Shown: piece after piece, positions 1 to 7,558 of the stretch | Layout: every line of letters begins with the position of its first letter | Numbering within the stretch: position 1 is the first letter of the stretch | Assembly: GCF_002217945.1 (NCBI RefSeq) | Contig: NZ_BCMG01000011.1 | Span: 54,694-118,693 of the forward strand | Reading direction: 5' to 3' | DNA length: 64,000 nucleotides | Source of the DNA: Secundilactobacillus silagei JCM 19001 | Lineage (GTDB): Bacteria > Bacillota > Bacilli > Lactobacillales > Lactobacillaceae | Notes under the pieces: model-generated | What the model was told of the DNA's origin: nothing | Database searches by the model: none | Seen by the model: only the letters and a program-made list of their open reading frames with translations | Program-made: the position numbers and the translations under genes

Positions 1-312
1 TACCATGCGACTGCAGCCACCCCAGCGCTATTTCTCACTAGGGGGACGGATGAACCCCGGCGAATCACAACGGCCACGGTGGAATTACTCGTGGCAAAAT
101 ATTCGACGGCTTTTAACCACGTCCGGATCACGCCACATAAATTACGGCATACCTTGGCTTCCAAGTTATATTTAGAAACTAAAAATGAACATTTGGTAGC
201 GACTCAGTTAGGTCAAAGCTCGACTTCAGCTACTGGATTGTACACGCATATTATTGATACTAAGCAGCGTGAAGCGCTTAATCAGTTGCATGGTGATGAA
301 GACGATAAGTAA
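1..312 (+). CDS. xerS: Tyrosine recombinase XerS, C-terminal part (5' end outside window)
   Basis: This is the catalytic C-terminal end of a tyrosine recombinase that resolves chromosome dimers at dif in lactobacilli, streptococci and lactococci. The frame is open from base 1, so the gene starts before the window; a GTG at 79 is internal. The HKLRHT motif supplies the H-x-x-R catalytic residues. LGQSS followed by the YTHI tyrosine supplies the nucleophile. The sequence resembles XerS (TPHKLRHTLA, VATQLGQ, YTHI) more than XerC/D or phage integrases, from memory of the family. A strong terminator follows about 110 bases downstream. Confidence is high for tyrosine recombinase and good for XerS. 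Confidence 0.85.
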   Translation, partial: YHATAATPALFLTRGTDEPRRITTATVELLVAKYSTAFNHVRITPHKLRHTLASKLYLETKNEHLVATQLGQSSTSATGLYTHIIDTKQREALNQLHGDEDDK

Positions 313-350
313 AAAAATTTACTTTTATTTTGGCCTTTTTATAAGTAAAA

Positions 351-463
351 AAATTTTTTAGCTATTTTTCGTCAAAAATGTACTTTATTTTGAATTTTAT
401 TTAAAATTATCGACCAAATTTTAGAAAAACCAGATTTCCTTATAAAAGGAGATCTGGTTTTTT
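351..463. repeat. Imperfect direct repeat, copy 1 (left of MazEF module)
   Basis: An AT-rich stretch containing TACTTTATTTTG and ending in a rho-independent hairpin. It is repeated imperfectly at 1378-1492, on the other side of the toxin-antitoxin pair. Order of elements and spacing are kept, including the ATTTTAGAAA just before the hairpin. Confidence 0.7.
425..463 (+). terminator. Rho-independent terminator after xerS
   Basis: The stem AAAAACCAGAT...ATCTGGTTTTT is extended by TCCTT/AAGGA around an ATAA loop and runs straight into T residues. It lies about 110 bases after the xerS stop. Confidence 0.85.
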
Positions 464-695
464 AGTTTAAATTCGCACAATTATTGTGTGTTTTTCAGTT
501 CTCAGATTAAATTAATAGGTCCTAAAACCCTGTATACCATAGAGAGTTGCCAGCGTCAGACTACTGCCATTAAAATACCGTAGCTCATATTTGAAAATTG
601 AGTAATGGCTTGCTGCGAAACATGAAATTAAGTGTTACTTCAATAGCGAGTAGTTCAACTGAGACTTAAGAAGCAGTTGATAGTTAGATAGGTAC
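464..695. other. Intergenic, no gene seen
   Basis: About 230 bases of AT-rich sequence with no convincing ORF, RNA motif or repeat. It ends at the palindromic promoter of the toxin-antitoxin operon. Confidence 0.5.
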
Positions 696-744
696 TTTTT
701 CTTGACTAAAGTATCTACATAGTAGATACTTTAGTCAAGAAAAA
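696..744 (+). promoter_or_regulatory. Perfect palindrome holding the mazEF promoter/operator
   Basis: Two perfect 23-bp arms (696-718 and 722-744) flank a 3-base centre. A consensus-like promoter lies inside: -35 TTGACT (702-707), 17-bp spacer, -10 GATACT (725-730). The ribosome binding site GGAGGG follows at 746-751. Because the palindrome is perfect, the same -35/-10 pair exists on the minus strand. Autorepression by the antitoxin is inferred from family behaviour. Confidence 0.85.
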
Positions 745-757
745 AGGAGGGTTTGCT

Positions 758-1024
758 ATGGATCAAACTAGAAAACAAGAAACTAAGATCACCCAGTGGG
801 GCCATTCAAAGGCAACTCGTATTCCCAGTAGTGTAATCAAACAACTCAACCTTGAGAATAATGACAAACTTTCCATCTCGATTGAAAATGGTTCGATTGT
901 GCTCACACCGTTAAAGAAGAAACCCAATAATATTCATGAACTTTTCGATGGTTGGATCGATGATGGTGTCAGAGATACCGAAGTTGATTGGGGCAAGCCT
1001 AAAGGAAACGAATTTAAATGGTAA
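758..1024 (+). CDS. mazE: MazE/PemI-type antitoxin
   Basis: An 88-residue antitoxin of the SpoVT/AbrB-like MazE fold. The N-terminal half has the swapped-hairpin DNA-binding signature (TKITQWGHSKATRIPSSVI, then L-D-like turn and VLTPL). The C-terminal half is acidic and ends in a tail likely to wrap the toxin. In this family the antitoxin neutralises the MazF RNase and represses its own operon. The start ATG at 758 is preceded by AAAGGAGGG at good spacing, and the gene sits immediately after a promoter palindrome. Its stop overlaps the toxin start by 7 bases, which suggests translational coupling. Confidence 0.9.
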   Translation: MDQTRKQETKITQWGHSKATRIPSSVIKQLNLENNDKLSISIENGSIVLTPLKKKPNNIHELFDGWIDDGVRDTEVDWGKPKGNEFKW

Positions 1025-1356
1025 AACAAGGCGATATTTTCTACGTGGACTTCAATCCAAGTCTAGGGCATGAACAAATGAAGCGGAGACCAGCAATTGC
1101 TTTGAGTAACGACATACTTGCTCAAACAAGTGGTATGACGATTGTTGCCCCAATCAGTTCTACTACCCGTAATTATCCTGCATATTATAAGTTACCAAAG
1201 TCTCTCAAAACACATGGTAAGATTCTATTAGATCAAACAACGGCATTTGATTTAAAAGCCCGAAATGTTTTTGATGGTGATGTGGTTGAACACCTCGCTA
1301 AATCACAATTGAAAGATATTATTGATACTTATAAGCTCCTATTTAGTATCGATTAA
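1018..1356 (+). CDS. mazF: MazF/PemK-type endoribonuclease toxin
   Basis: A 112-residue toxin of the CcdB/MazF family. The N-terminus GDIFYVDFNPSLGHEQ, the RRPAI motif after it, and the VAPISST strand are the conserved core of MazF mRNA interferases, which cut single-stranded RNA at short sequences. Length is typical (110-120 aa). The start overlaps the antitoxin end, so the two are almost certainly co-translated. No frameshift or missing core residue was seen, so the module appears active. The cleavage motif cannot be predicted from the sequence. Confidence 0.92.
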   Translation: MVKQGDIFYVDFNPSLGHEQMKRRPAIALSNDILAQTSGMTIVAPISSTTRNYPAYYKLPKSLKTHGKILLDQTTAFDLKARNVFDGDVVEHLAKSQLKDIIDTYKLLFSID

Positions 1357-1377
1357 CTGCCTAAAGATTGAAAGTTA

Positions 1378-1492
1378 GAAAAATTTACTTTCCCATTTTT
1401 CGGTAAAAACGTACTTTATTTTGGATTTAGTTTAAAATAATCCTCTTAATTTTAGAAACCCAGATGTCCACTTTTAAGGATATCTGGGTTTT
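1378..1492. repeat. Imperfect direct repeat, copy 2 (right of MazEF module)
   Basis: This matches 351-463 in order: AAATTTACTT, a TTTTTCGG block, GTACTTTATTTTG, then a terminator with a CCAGAT...ATCTGG stem. It follows the mazF stop by about 20 bases. Together the copies bracket the toxin-antitoxin pair and suggest insertion or tandem duplication with loss of one gene. Confidence 0.7.
1456..1492 (+). terminator. Terminator after mazEF
   Basis: The hairpin AAACCCAGAT...ATATCTGGGTTT has a short loop and is followed by TTGG. The T tail is weaker than in the upstream copy of the same element. Confidence 0.7.
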
Positions 1493-1544
1493 GGTCTGAT
1501 TTAAATCCGGATGTCCATCACCCAAAAGATTGAATTTATATGTG

Positions 1545-1896
1545 TAACTTTGCAGGAAGCAAAACGAAGTACCCCGCCCAAGTTTAAAAGATTTAACAAA
1601 CTTCAATCACTAGAACAGACTATTCCCTGAAAGTGTGAAATAATGAAGCTTCAAAAAGAAGGGACGAAATTAAAATGATTAAAGCTCGGTTGCATCATTG
1701 GACATTAATTCTTGGCCTAGTTTTTCTGCTTGCTGGCGTGATCTGTTTTATTATTCGACTTTTCATGCCTGGTTATGTTGGTGCGAACGGGATTTTACAT
1801 GAACCCTTTTACTTGGTAATTCTTGGTTACTTCGGTCTGTTTGCCGGCGTGATTTTCTCGTGTATTTCATTTCTAACGCGAAATAATACAAAGTAA
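1545..1896 (+). repeat. Dispersed duplication, copy 1 (upstream region plus DUF3955 gene)
   Basis: About 350 bases, non-coding upstream part included, are similar to 10267-10615. Shared words upstream include TTTGCAG..AGCAAAAC, AGTTTAAAAGATTTAA, AAAGTGTGAAATA and GAAGGGACG just before the ATG. Conservation outside the coding region suggests either a recent duplication or a shared regulatory leader. Confidence 0.75.
1675..1896 (+). CDS. DUF3955 family small membrane protein
   Basis: A 73-residue protein with two predicted membrane helices (about residues 9-29 and 45-66). A short loop between them contains GANGILHEPFYL, which matches the DUF3955 family pattern; no function is established for the family. 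The ribosome binding site GAAGGGACG lies about 10 bases before the ATG. A paralogue at 10397-10615 is about three-quarters identical, with a related upstream region. Function is unknown; a membrane stress or envelope role would be guesswork. Confidence 0.8.
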   Translation: MIKARLHHWTLILGLVFLLAGVICFIIRLFMPGYVGANGILHEPFYLVILGYFGLFAGVIFSCISFLTRNNTK

Positions 1897-1905
1897 CTAG
1901 TATTC

Positions 1906-1939
1906 AAAAAGGCATTCCAGCTGATATAGCTAGAACGCC
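1906..1939 (-). terminator. Minus-strand terminator of the 1998-2672 gene
   Basis: A 12-bp stem (1911-1922 with 1928-1939) pairs fully on the minus strand when G-U pairs are allowed, but has two mismatches on the plus strand. On the minus strand it is followed by five T residues. Confidence 0.75.
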
Positions 1940-1997
1940 AATATTCAAACAAGTACCCGATTAGACAGATACTTGAATGGTTAATTTAAATTGATTA

Positions 1998-2672
1998 TTA
2001 GGCCCTGCCAGCTGGCGTATAGAAAAGATTGTGACTATTTCCAACCGAATAGACAAGAGGTGAATTTGTCACGTCCGCGGTTTCTATACCGTTGAAGTGC
2101 ACGGTTAAACGATAGCGATAGTTACCCTTATTGCTAATTTTCTGATCAGGTAATTTGAGCATGTTGTTCTTGGCATAAACGTAAGTTGTATTACCGGAAG
2201 CCTTTGATTTAGTTACTTTAGTTGATGAGATAGGTTTTATATTAGTCTTGTCATCTTTAAAATATTCTACATACCCATCTGTGGTAAAACGAATTGTAGC
2301 AGCTTGGTACTGGTTAGCCTTTGTTCTAGGTTTCCACATGCCCGGTAACTGATCCATTGCTACGGCTTTAGATGCTTTAAAGTCATGGTTGACACGGACT
2401 TTTAGGTATTTAGCTGATGTTTCGTGTCTAATGCGATAGCGTAAAGTGCCTAATTCAACGTTAGCATATTGTTTGTTACCTTTTTTCGTAAAATAAGAGA
2501 CATACACACGCGTATTAGCTGGAATGGTTACCCTACCAACTTTTATGGTTTTTGTGATTACTCGGTAATTACTCTTAGCAGTTGTTTTAGTTGCGGCATT
2601 GGCAGTGCCAGAAAAGCCAGCTACCCCTAACGCTAAACTAAGACCTACAATGATTAATCTTTTTAATTTCAC
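1998..2672 (-). CDS. Secreted protein of unknown function
   Basis: A 224-residue protein with a clear Sec signal peptide: KLKR, a hydrophobic stretch, then GTANA before ATKTT, cleaved near residue 27. The mature part is basic, rich in Tyr, Thr and Lys, and has no cysteine, sorting motif or membrane anchor, so it is likely released or loosely bound to the wall. Repeated short beta-like stretches (YRVITKTIKV, YRIRHETSAKYLKV) are seen, but no domain is recognised. The smaller secreted protein at 13377-13799 has a similar style without clear homology. The gene has its own terminator and appears monocistronic. Confidence 0.75.
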   Translation of the reverse strand: MKLKRLIIVGLSLALGVAGFSGTANAATKTTAKSNYRVITKTIKVGRVTIPANTRVYVSYFTKKGNKQYANVELGTLRYRIRHETSAKYLKVRVNHDFKASKAVAMDQLPGMWKPRTKANQYQAATIRFTTDGYVEYFKDDKTNIKPISSTKVTKSKASGNTTYVYAKNNMLKLPDQKISNKGNYRYRLTVHFNGIETADVTNSPLVYSVGNSHNLFYTPAGRA

Positions 2673-3069
2673 TGTAATTCGCCCCTTCCACCCAAATTAT
2701 AGCACTCAAGAAGGAATGAATAGATAATGTGATTTTAGCAGTGCTTCGAGGTTGATTCCAACATTTGAGGGTACACGTGATTACTGTATTCTTTATCTTA
2801 TGAGTCCTAAGTATTAGATATTAATTTTGATACCTAAACTGGCATAAAAATAAAGAAGCGCCCTGGCATTGCTGTCGAGGCGCTTCCTATTGGCTGCTAT
2901 TAGGCTTACTTTGCAAATACACGCTCGTTACACTTGGGAGCATATATAAGCTAACGTAGCCGCCTTTGAAATTAAACGTGGTTCGCTATTTTGAATCTCC
3001 AGTTTCTAACTGGTAATTACAATTTTTACACTCGCTCTGACAATTCAAATACATATTTTAAACAAGTTT
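2673..3069. other. Intergenic region with one hairpin
   Basis: Nearly 400 bases without a supported gene. It holds the upstream region of the secreted protein gene and one GC-rich hairpin at 2855-2886. Confidence 0.5.
2855..2886 (-). terminator. Possible terminator of the SDR/SnoaL operon
   Basis: GAAGCGCC pairs with GGCGCTTC across a 16-base loop. On the minus strand a T-rich tail (TTTATTTTTAT) follows. It lies about 180 bases after the stop of the 3070-3804 gene. Confidence 0.55.
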
Positions 3070-3804
3070 TTATTGCGCAGTTGCCCCGCCATCAAGCACG
3101 AACTCGGATCCGGTTGAAAAGCTTGAATCATCAGAGGCTAAGAACAACACCATCTTGGCAACTTCTTCTGGTTCTGCAACCCGCTGTAGAGGCGTTTTAG
3201 CAATTCCAGCTTCAAGTACCTTGGCAACGGCGGGATCATCAAGCATTGGTGTTCTTACAGCGCCAGGGTGAACTGAATTAACCCGAATATTGTAATGACC
3301 GAGCTCAACCGCAGCAGATTTAGTCATCCCACGAACTGCAAATTTGGTATCCGTATACACCGGAAGTGCCCCAACTAAGCCAGCAATTGAGGAAATATTG
3401 ATAATGCTGCCGCCGTGCTGTTTCATTTCCGCAGCTGCGTACTTGATTCCTAAGAAGGTCCCCAACTGATTAACTTTGATAATCTTTAAATAGTTATCAG
3501 CCGTAATATCAAATAAGCTCTTGAAGTTATCAATACCAGCATTATTCACCAATATATCGAGCTGGCCAAATTGATCAAGTGTCGCTTTAATAACTTTTTT
3601 CCAATCGGCTTCACTGCTGACATCTTGCTGTACGAATATCGCATTGTCGCCAAGTTCATCGGCCAGTTTTTGACCTTCAGTGACTTTAGAATCAGTGGTG
3701 ATCACAACTTTGGCGCCTTCGTCAACGAATAGCTTTGCATCTGCCGCCCCCATACCTTGAACACCGCCAGTGATAATAGCTACTTTCCCAGTTAATTTTC
3801 CCAT
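3070..3804 (-). CDS. Short-chain dehydrogenase/reductase, R-ADH-like
   Basis: A classical SDR of 244 residues, the family's usual length. The N-terminal Rossmann motif is TGGVQGMG, the NNAG motif follows in NILVNNAGI style, and the catalytic set is Ser (NISS) with YTDTK. The C-terminus STGSEFVLDGGATAQ closely recalls the R-specific alcohol dehydrogenase of Lactobacillus brevis and related hydroxysteroid or cyclohexanol dehydrogenases. Asp at the end of the second strand region is not obvious, so NADP(H) versus NAD(H) preference is open. It lies 63 bases after the SnoaL-like gene on the same strand, so an operon is likely. Confidence 0.88.
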   Translation of the reverse strand: MGKLTGKVAIITGGVQGMGAADAKLFVDEGAKVVITTDSKVTEGQKLADELGDNAIFVQQDVSSEADWKKVIKATLDQFGQLDILVNNAGIDNFKSLFDITADNYLKIIKVNQLGTFLGIKYAAAEMKQHGGSIINISSIAGLVGALPVYTDTKFAVRGMTKSAAVELGHYNIRVNSVHPGAVRTPMLDDPAVAKVLEAGIAKTPLQRVAEPEEVAKMVLFLASDDSSFSTGSEFVLDGGATAQ

Positions 3805-3867
3805 TTAATCGAGCTCCTTTTCTTGTGTAGTGTGTTTATCGTAAACGTATCGTTAATTAGAATTCTT

Positions 3868-4500
3868 TTAAGCGAAGAACCACTTGCTGGCATCGCTGTA
3901 AACTTTCTCAACCGTTTCCGGCTGGTCTTCACCAGGCAGATCTTGGCTGCTGGGCAGATTGGTGCGCTTGAGGACGTAGCAAAGTCCTTGGTAGCTTTCG
4001 CGGTACGATGCCAGTTCTTTAGTGTCGATTTGAATCGGTTGACCGGGCACCACTGGAATCAGTTCATCACGTTCGTAAATGCAATCGCCGTCAAGAATCT
4101 TCCAGGTACCATTCTTCTTTTCCAAACGCATGAAAATCCGTGCGTAAGAATGCAGATCAACTGCTTGACCGCCGAGTTTAACGCGTGGTGACAACATCAT
4201 GACCGGCATTTCGCTGATGGCTTTGTTGCCGTTGACCCAAACAGCGGTGTAAAAGATCTTATGTTTAGCGCCGCCACCGTTAGCTTGAGCGACCTTTTCA
4301 AAATACCCCTTGGCAGGACCGTCATACCAAGAGACGTGCATCTGAGCGTCATCACTGTAACAGGCGCTTTCTTGGGCATAAAGGTTGTTATCCCGAGCGT
4401 AGCGCTCATACTCCAGCAGTTCGCGAATCTCCGCGCGGTCGGCGAAGGCCTGTTTATCCGTTTGATCCAAAGGTGCGTCATAGAATTTTTTATCAGTCAT
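3868..4500 (-). CDS. SnoaL-like/NTF2-fold protein
   Basis: A 210-residue soluble protein. The N-terminal two-thirds resembles the SnoaL-like NTF2 fold: an early helix around ADRAEIRELLEYERYARD, a DDAQMHVSWYDG segment, and late beta strands with ARIFMRLEKKNGTWKILDGD. Members include cyclases, dehydratases and ring-modifying enzymes, so the substrate cannot be told. The ATG is preceded by AAGGAGGAATTATC. The gene is first in an operon with an SDR and divergent from a TetR regulator, with an operator at each promoter. A small-molecule detoxification or modification role is inferred. Confidence 0.7.
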   Translation of the reverse strand: MTDKKFYDAPLDQTDKQAFADRAEIRELLEYERYARDNNLYAQESACYSDDAQMHVSWYDGPAKGYFEKVAQANGGGAKHKIFYTAVWVNGNKAISEMPVMMLSPRVKLGGQAVDLHSYARIFMRLEKKNGTWKILDGDCIYERDELIPVVPGQPIQIDTKELASYRESYQGLCYVLKRTNLPSSQDLPGEDQPETVEKVYSDASKWFFA

Positions 4501-4542
4501 GATAATTCCTCCTTAAAAGTTAAGAACATGATATCTAGTCAC

Positions 4543-4567
4543 AATAAGATACAACGTGTTTCTTATT
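4543..4567. promoter_or_regulatory. TetR-type operator O1 (SnoaL/SDR side)
   Basis: A 25-bp imperfect palindrome bounded by AATAAGATAC and GTTTCTTATT. Its reverse complement equals the second site at 4601-4625 with one mismatch. It sits in the region expected for the minus-strand promoter. Confidence 0.8.
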
Positions 4568-4600
4568 TATGATTAGTATACACGCCTATAGCTTATTTTC

Positions 4601-4641
4601 AATAAGAAACAGGTTGTATCTTATTTGTTTTACGGTACAAT
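4601..4641. promoter_or_regulatory. TetR-type operator O2 and tetR promoter
   Basis: The second 25-bp operator is at 4601-4625. A plus-strand promoter overlaps it: -35 TTGTAT (4614-4619), 16-bp spacer, -10 TACAAT (4636-4641). Binding here would block tetR transcription, so autoregulation is expected. Confidence 0.75.
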
Positions 4642-4673
4642 TAGGCTAACATCGTTTCTAAGGAGGAATTTTC

Positions 4674-5279
4674 ATGCCAAAAAGACGTCGCGGTGATAAT
4701 CTTGATGAACAAATATTTCAGGCAACTTATGATCTAATGACTGACATTCCACTAGAAAAACTGACTTTCTCAGCCATTGCCAAACAGGCTAACACCAGCC
4801 GTTCGGTTCTTTATCGCCATTGGGATACACCGTTAGACCTGATTATCGACGCAATTATGTACGAAATTAACCAAACGGAGCACCCATTCGGAACACCCAC
4901 TTTCGATTACGGGTCGCTCAAGAATAACCTCGTGCATTTAGGAAAAGAATTCATGACAACGACGCAAACACCGCCGGCTAAATATATCCGCCCACTTTTC
5001 AATATGGCACAGGAAAAACAGCAGAAGCGTGCCAGTAATCAAATTTTAAAAGCAGTCGAAGTTTCTAACCTGCAACTGATCGACCACGTCATTGAACTTG
5101 CTATTCAAAATCACGAACTGAACCATGAACCTTCACAGACGGTCAAACTCGCCTTTTTCGATCTTTTGCGCTCTTCATCTATGACCGGTGAACCCGTGTC
5201 GAATGATTGGGTCACGCGCTTAGTTAACGAAGTGATTTATCCTGCTATGCGTTTTCAGGATGAACAAACCAAGGATTAA
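4674..5279 (+). CDS. TetR/AcrR family regulator
   Basis: A 201-residue repressor. The helix-turn-helix lies at about residues 30-60 (LTFSAIAKQANTSRSVLYRHW), with the characteristic Y-R-H-W end of the recognition helix. The C-terminal part is an all-helical ligand-binding domain of the TetR_C_6-like type. It is divergent from the SnoaL/SDR operon and is flanked by two inverted operator copies, so it very likely controls that operon and itself. AAGGAGGAATTTTC precedes the ATG. The ligand is unknown. Confidence 0.9.
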   Translation: MPKRRRGDNLDEQIFQATYDLMTDIPLEKLTFSAIAKQANTSRSVLYRHWDTPLDLIIDAIMYEINQTEHPFGTPTFDYGSLKNNLVHLGKEFMTTTQTPPAKYIRPLFNMAQEKQQKRASNQILKAVEVSNLQLIDHVIELAIQNHELNHEPSQTVKLAFFDLLRSSSMTGEPVSNDWVTRLVNEVIYPAMRFQDEQTKD

Positions 5280-5343
5280 CAGTATTGCATCGGACTCATA
5301 TGTCAGGGACCTATGTGACGGACACTTTCTAAAATGAAATAGA
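5280..5343. other. Short intergenic lead-in, no feature
   Basis: Unremarkable sequence between the tetR stop and the IS remnant. Confidence 0.4.
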
Positions 5344-5545
5344 CCCGAATTGTTAAATCAAGTGCGATACCCGTAGCTACAAGATAAGAACTGGAGACTC
5401 CTAAAACTGATCACAGTTCAATTGGTGCCAAGCTAGTAACTCAAAGGTTGCTTGCGCACTTAGATAAATAAAACTCTTACGTAAACGATTGTTGAGCACC
5501 ATTTGAATTTAGCAATATAGGCATCAGTGAGACCGCTCCTTAGGG
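5344..5545. mobile_element. Degenerate IS30-family remnant (one end)
   Basis: About 200 bases align with the left end of the intact IS30 element at 13881. Shared features are the CCCGAATTGT terminal repeat, TCAAGTGC, then the end of the transposase gene (ACTCTT.CGT...CGATT.TTGA). Many substitutions and no open frame are left, and the other end is missing. The similarity at protein-coding positions shows it was once part of a transposase gene. Confidence 0.75.
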
Positions 5546-5580
5546 AGATAATTGTTCTACATTTTAAATAGCCACTAAAT

Positions 5581-5632
5581 AGCTCCAGCCAGATTCACAC
5601 TAATACACGTGTGAATCTGGCTGGAGCTTTCT
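5581..5632. terminator. Strong bidirectional terminator between tetR and lysR
   Basis: Perfect 20-bp arms (5581-5600 and 5609-5628) with an 8-base loop, followed by TTTCTT on the plus strand. It separates the convergent tetR and lysR genes. Confidence 0.9.
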
Positions 5633-5682
5633 TAATTTTATAGAATTGCAACTCAGGGTGATCCAATTCAGCTGCGAATTCT

Positions 5683-6579
5683 CTATTTTAATCCATTTAA
5701 TCGCCTAAACTCTCGCAAGAACGCTGCAGTTCTATTACCGGGAAATTTGGTGCTCAGTAGCCCATATGGCACCGTGATATCTGTCTTCAAGGGTATTGTC
5801 ACTAGATTCGGGTGAATCCTTTTCCAAGGTGTAAGCGAGATTAGTGCGATGTTTTCTTCAACTGCTTTATTGAACGTATTAATATCATATCGGCCTTCCG
5901 TATCGATTGCTTTAATACTTGGGGTAGCAGCCAATAACTGTTTACGTAACAGATCATTTTTCTCACTGATTCCCCGTGGCACCATTAAAATTTTTTGATT
6001 AACTAAATCCGAAAACGTAATTTCGTCCAATTGAGCCAGTGGATTATCACTGCGGACGGCAATACCAAAATGATATGCACCTAATTTAATTGCACTAAAT
6101 GATTGCTTTAGCGTGGTGCTGTCGAACGTTCCTACAATCAAATCACTACTCCGACCAAGCATTGCATACTCTCGATTACTAGAATTCAAGTCTTCTGTTA
6201 GCTGAACTAGGTGAATCTGAAATTCTGGCATTTTTGGAGAAAGCTGTTTCCACAATAACATGAAAGGATCAGCTGGGTGTAACAGCGAAGTCCCTAGCCG
6301 AATCAACAGCTTGTCATCGATGCGAACACGCCTAGTTTCTTCAATTGCCGTATTCAGTATGCCCAATATTTGATTGACGTATGGCTTAAATTTTTTGCCT
6401 TGTGGTGTCAGCGTCACACCGTTAGCGGTACGAACAAATAGTTTTAAGTTTAGTTCACTTTCTAATCGGTTCATCTGTTTCATGACTGCCGTTCCAGAGA
6501 TGAAACCTTGTTCACCTGCCTTGGTAAAGCTACCAAATTGACTAACTCGCAAAAAGGTTTGTAATTGATTGATATCCAC
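5683..6579 (-). CDS. LysR family transcriptional regulator
   Basis: A 298-residue LysR regulator of normal length. The winged helix-turn-helix lies at residues 1-60 (LQTFLRVSQFGSFTKAGE, then MKQMNRLESELNLKLFVR). A periplasmic-binding-protein-like effector domain follows. The start is GTG, 7 bases after AGAGGGGGTG. The gene is divergent from the six-gene redox cluster at 6759-10160, with a symmetric CAGTTG-N9-CAACTG site between them, so it is most likely that cluster's regulator. The co-inducer is not known. Confidence 0.92.
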   Translation of the reverse strand: MDINQLQTFLRVSQFGSFTKAGEQGFISGTAVMKQMNRLESELNLKLFVRTANGVTLTPQGKKFKPYVNQILGILNTAIEETRRVRIDDKLLIRLGTSLLHPADPFMLLWKQLSPKMPEFQIHLVQLTEDLNSSNREYAMLGRSSDLIVGTFDSTTLKQSFSAIKLGAYHFGIAVRSDNPLAQLDEITFSDLVNQKILMVPRGISEKNDLLRKQLLAATPSIKAIDTEGRYDINTFNKAVEENIALISLTPWKRIHPNLVTIPLKTDITVPYGLLSTKFPGNRTAAFLREFRRLNGLK

Positions 6580-6611
6580 TTCAACACCCCCTCTCGATTA
6601 GTATAAACCAA

Positions 6612-6632
6612 CAGTTGATACTGTTACAACTG
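6612..6632. promoter_or_regulatory. Probable LysR-binding box
   Basis: The perfect inverted repeat CAGTTG-N9-CAACTG contains the T-N11-A core typical of LysR sites. It lies 33 bases upstream of the lysR start and 127 bases before the SDR start. Confidence 0.7.
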
Positions 6633-6758
6633 AATGACGCTTCTCAGACACATTTATCCGCCATATACTAAGACTCGTAAACAAGACGTAGCCACATAAA
6701 CATTATGAGCTACCGTCACATTTTAAACAAACTAAATTAAGGAATGGAGCGGATTAAT

Positions 6759-7502
6759 ATGACAATTGAAAACAAGATCGTAGTTATCACCGGAGCATCA
6801 TCAGGAATTGGTGAGGCCAGTGCCAAACTGTTAGCGAGTCATGGTGCCAAAGTGGTACTCGGTGCTCGGCGCAAAGAACGGTTGGAAAACATTGCAGCTG
6901 ACATTCAAGCCCAGGGCGGTCAAGCGGCTTATCGGGTTACCGATGTCACAAAACCAGCGGATCTTATCGCTCTGGTTGAGTTAGCTAAGCAAGCGTTCGG
7001 CGGCATCGATGTCATCTTCAACAATGCTGGTATTATGCCAACATCACCGATCAGTGCACTAAAAATTGACGATTGGAACGCCATGATTGACGTCAATCTC
7101 AAAGGTGTGTTGAATGGCGTTGCCGCAGTGATGCCGAGTTTCACCCAACAAAAGCACGGACAGATTATTACCACTTCTTCGGTTGCCGGGATTAAAAGCT
7201 TCATTGGTTCTGGGGTGTACGGAGCCACTAAATTTGCGGTTCGCAACTTCATGGAAGTTATTCGAATGGAGAGTGTCAAAGAGCAGACCAACATCCGGAC
7301 AACTAGCCTGTACCCTGCCGCAATCAATACAGAATTGTTGAACACGATCACCGATGCCAATTCTTTAAAAGGAATGAACGCACTCTATGAAGCAGTTGGT
7401 ATTAGTCCGGAAGCTGTAGCTCGGGTAGTTGACTTTGCGATCGCTCAACCAGACGATGTCAACGTCAATGAATTTACTATCTATCCAACAGCACAAGCCT
7501 AG
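6759..7502 (+). CDS. Short-chain dehydrogenase/reductase
   Basis: A 247-residue classical SDR. It has the Rossmann motif TGASSGIG near the N-terminus, FNNAG in the middle, and the catalytic Ser (TTSSVAG) with YGATK. An upstream in-frame ATG at 6744 has no room for a ribosome binding site, whereas GGAG (6746-6749) sits 9 bases before the ATG at 6759, which also gives the family's usual N-terminus. It is the first gene of the LysR-controlled cluster. RR in LGARRKER after the second strand suggests NADP(H). The substrate is unknown. Confidence 0.9.
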   Translation: MTIENKIVVITGASSGIGEASAKLLASHGAKVVLGARRKERLENIAADIQAQGGQAAYRVTDVTKPADLIALVELAKQAFGGIDVIFNNAGIMPTSPISALKIDDWNAMIDVNLKGVLNGVAAVMPSFTQQKHGQIITTSSVAGIKSFIGSGVYGATKFAVRNFMEVIRMESVKEQTNIRTTSLYPAAINTELLNTITDANSLKGMNALYEAVGISPEAVARVVDFAIAQPDDVNVNEFTIYPTAQA

Positions 7503-7558
7503 TCACCACTGAAAAAATAGAAGCCAATCAAACAACATATAAGAAAGAGGATTTTAAA

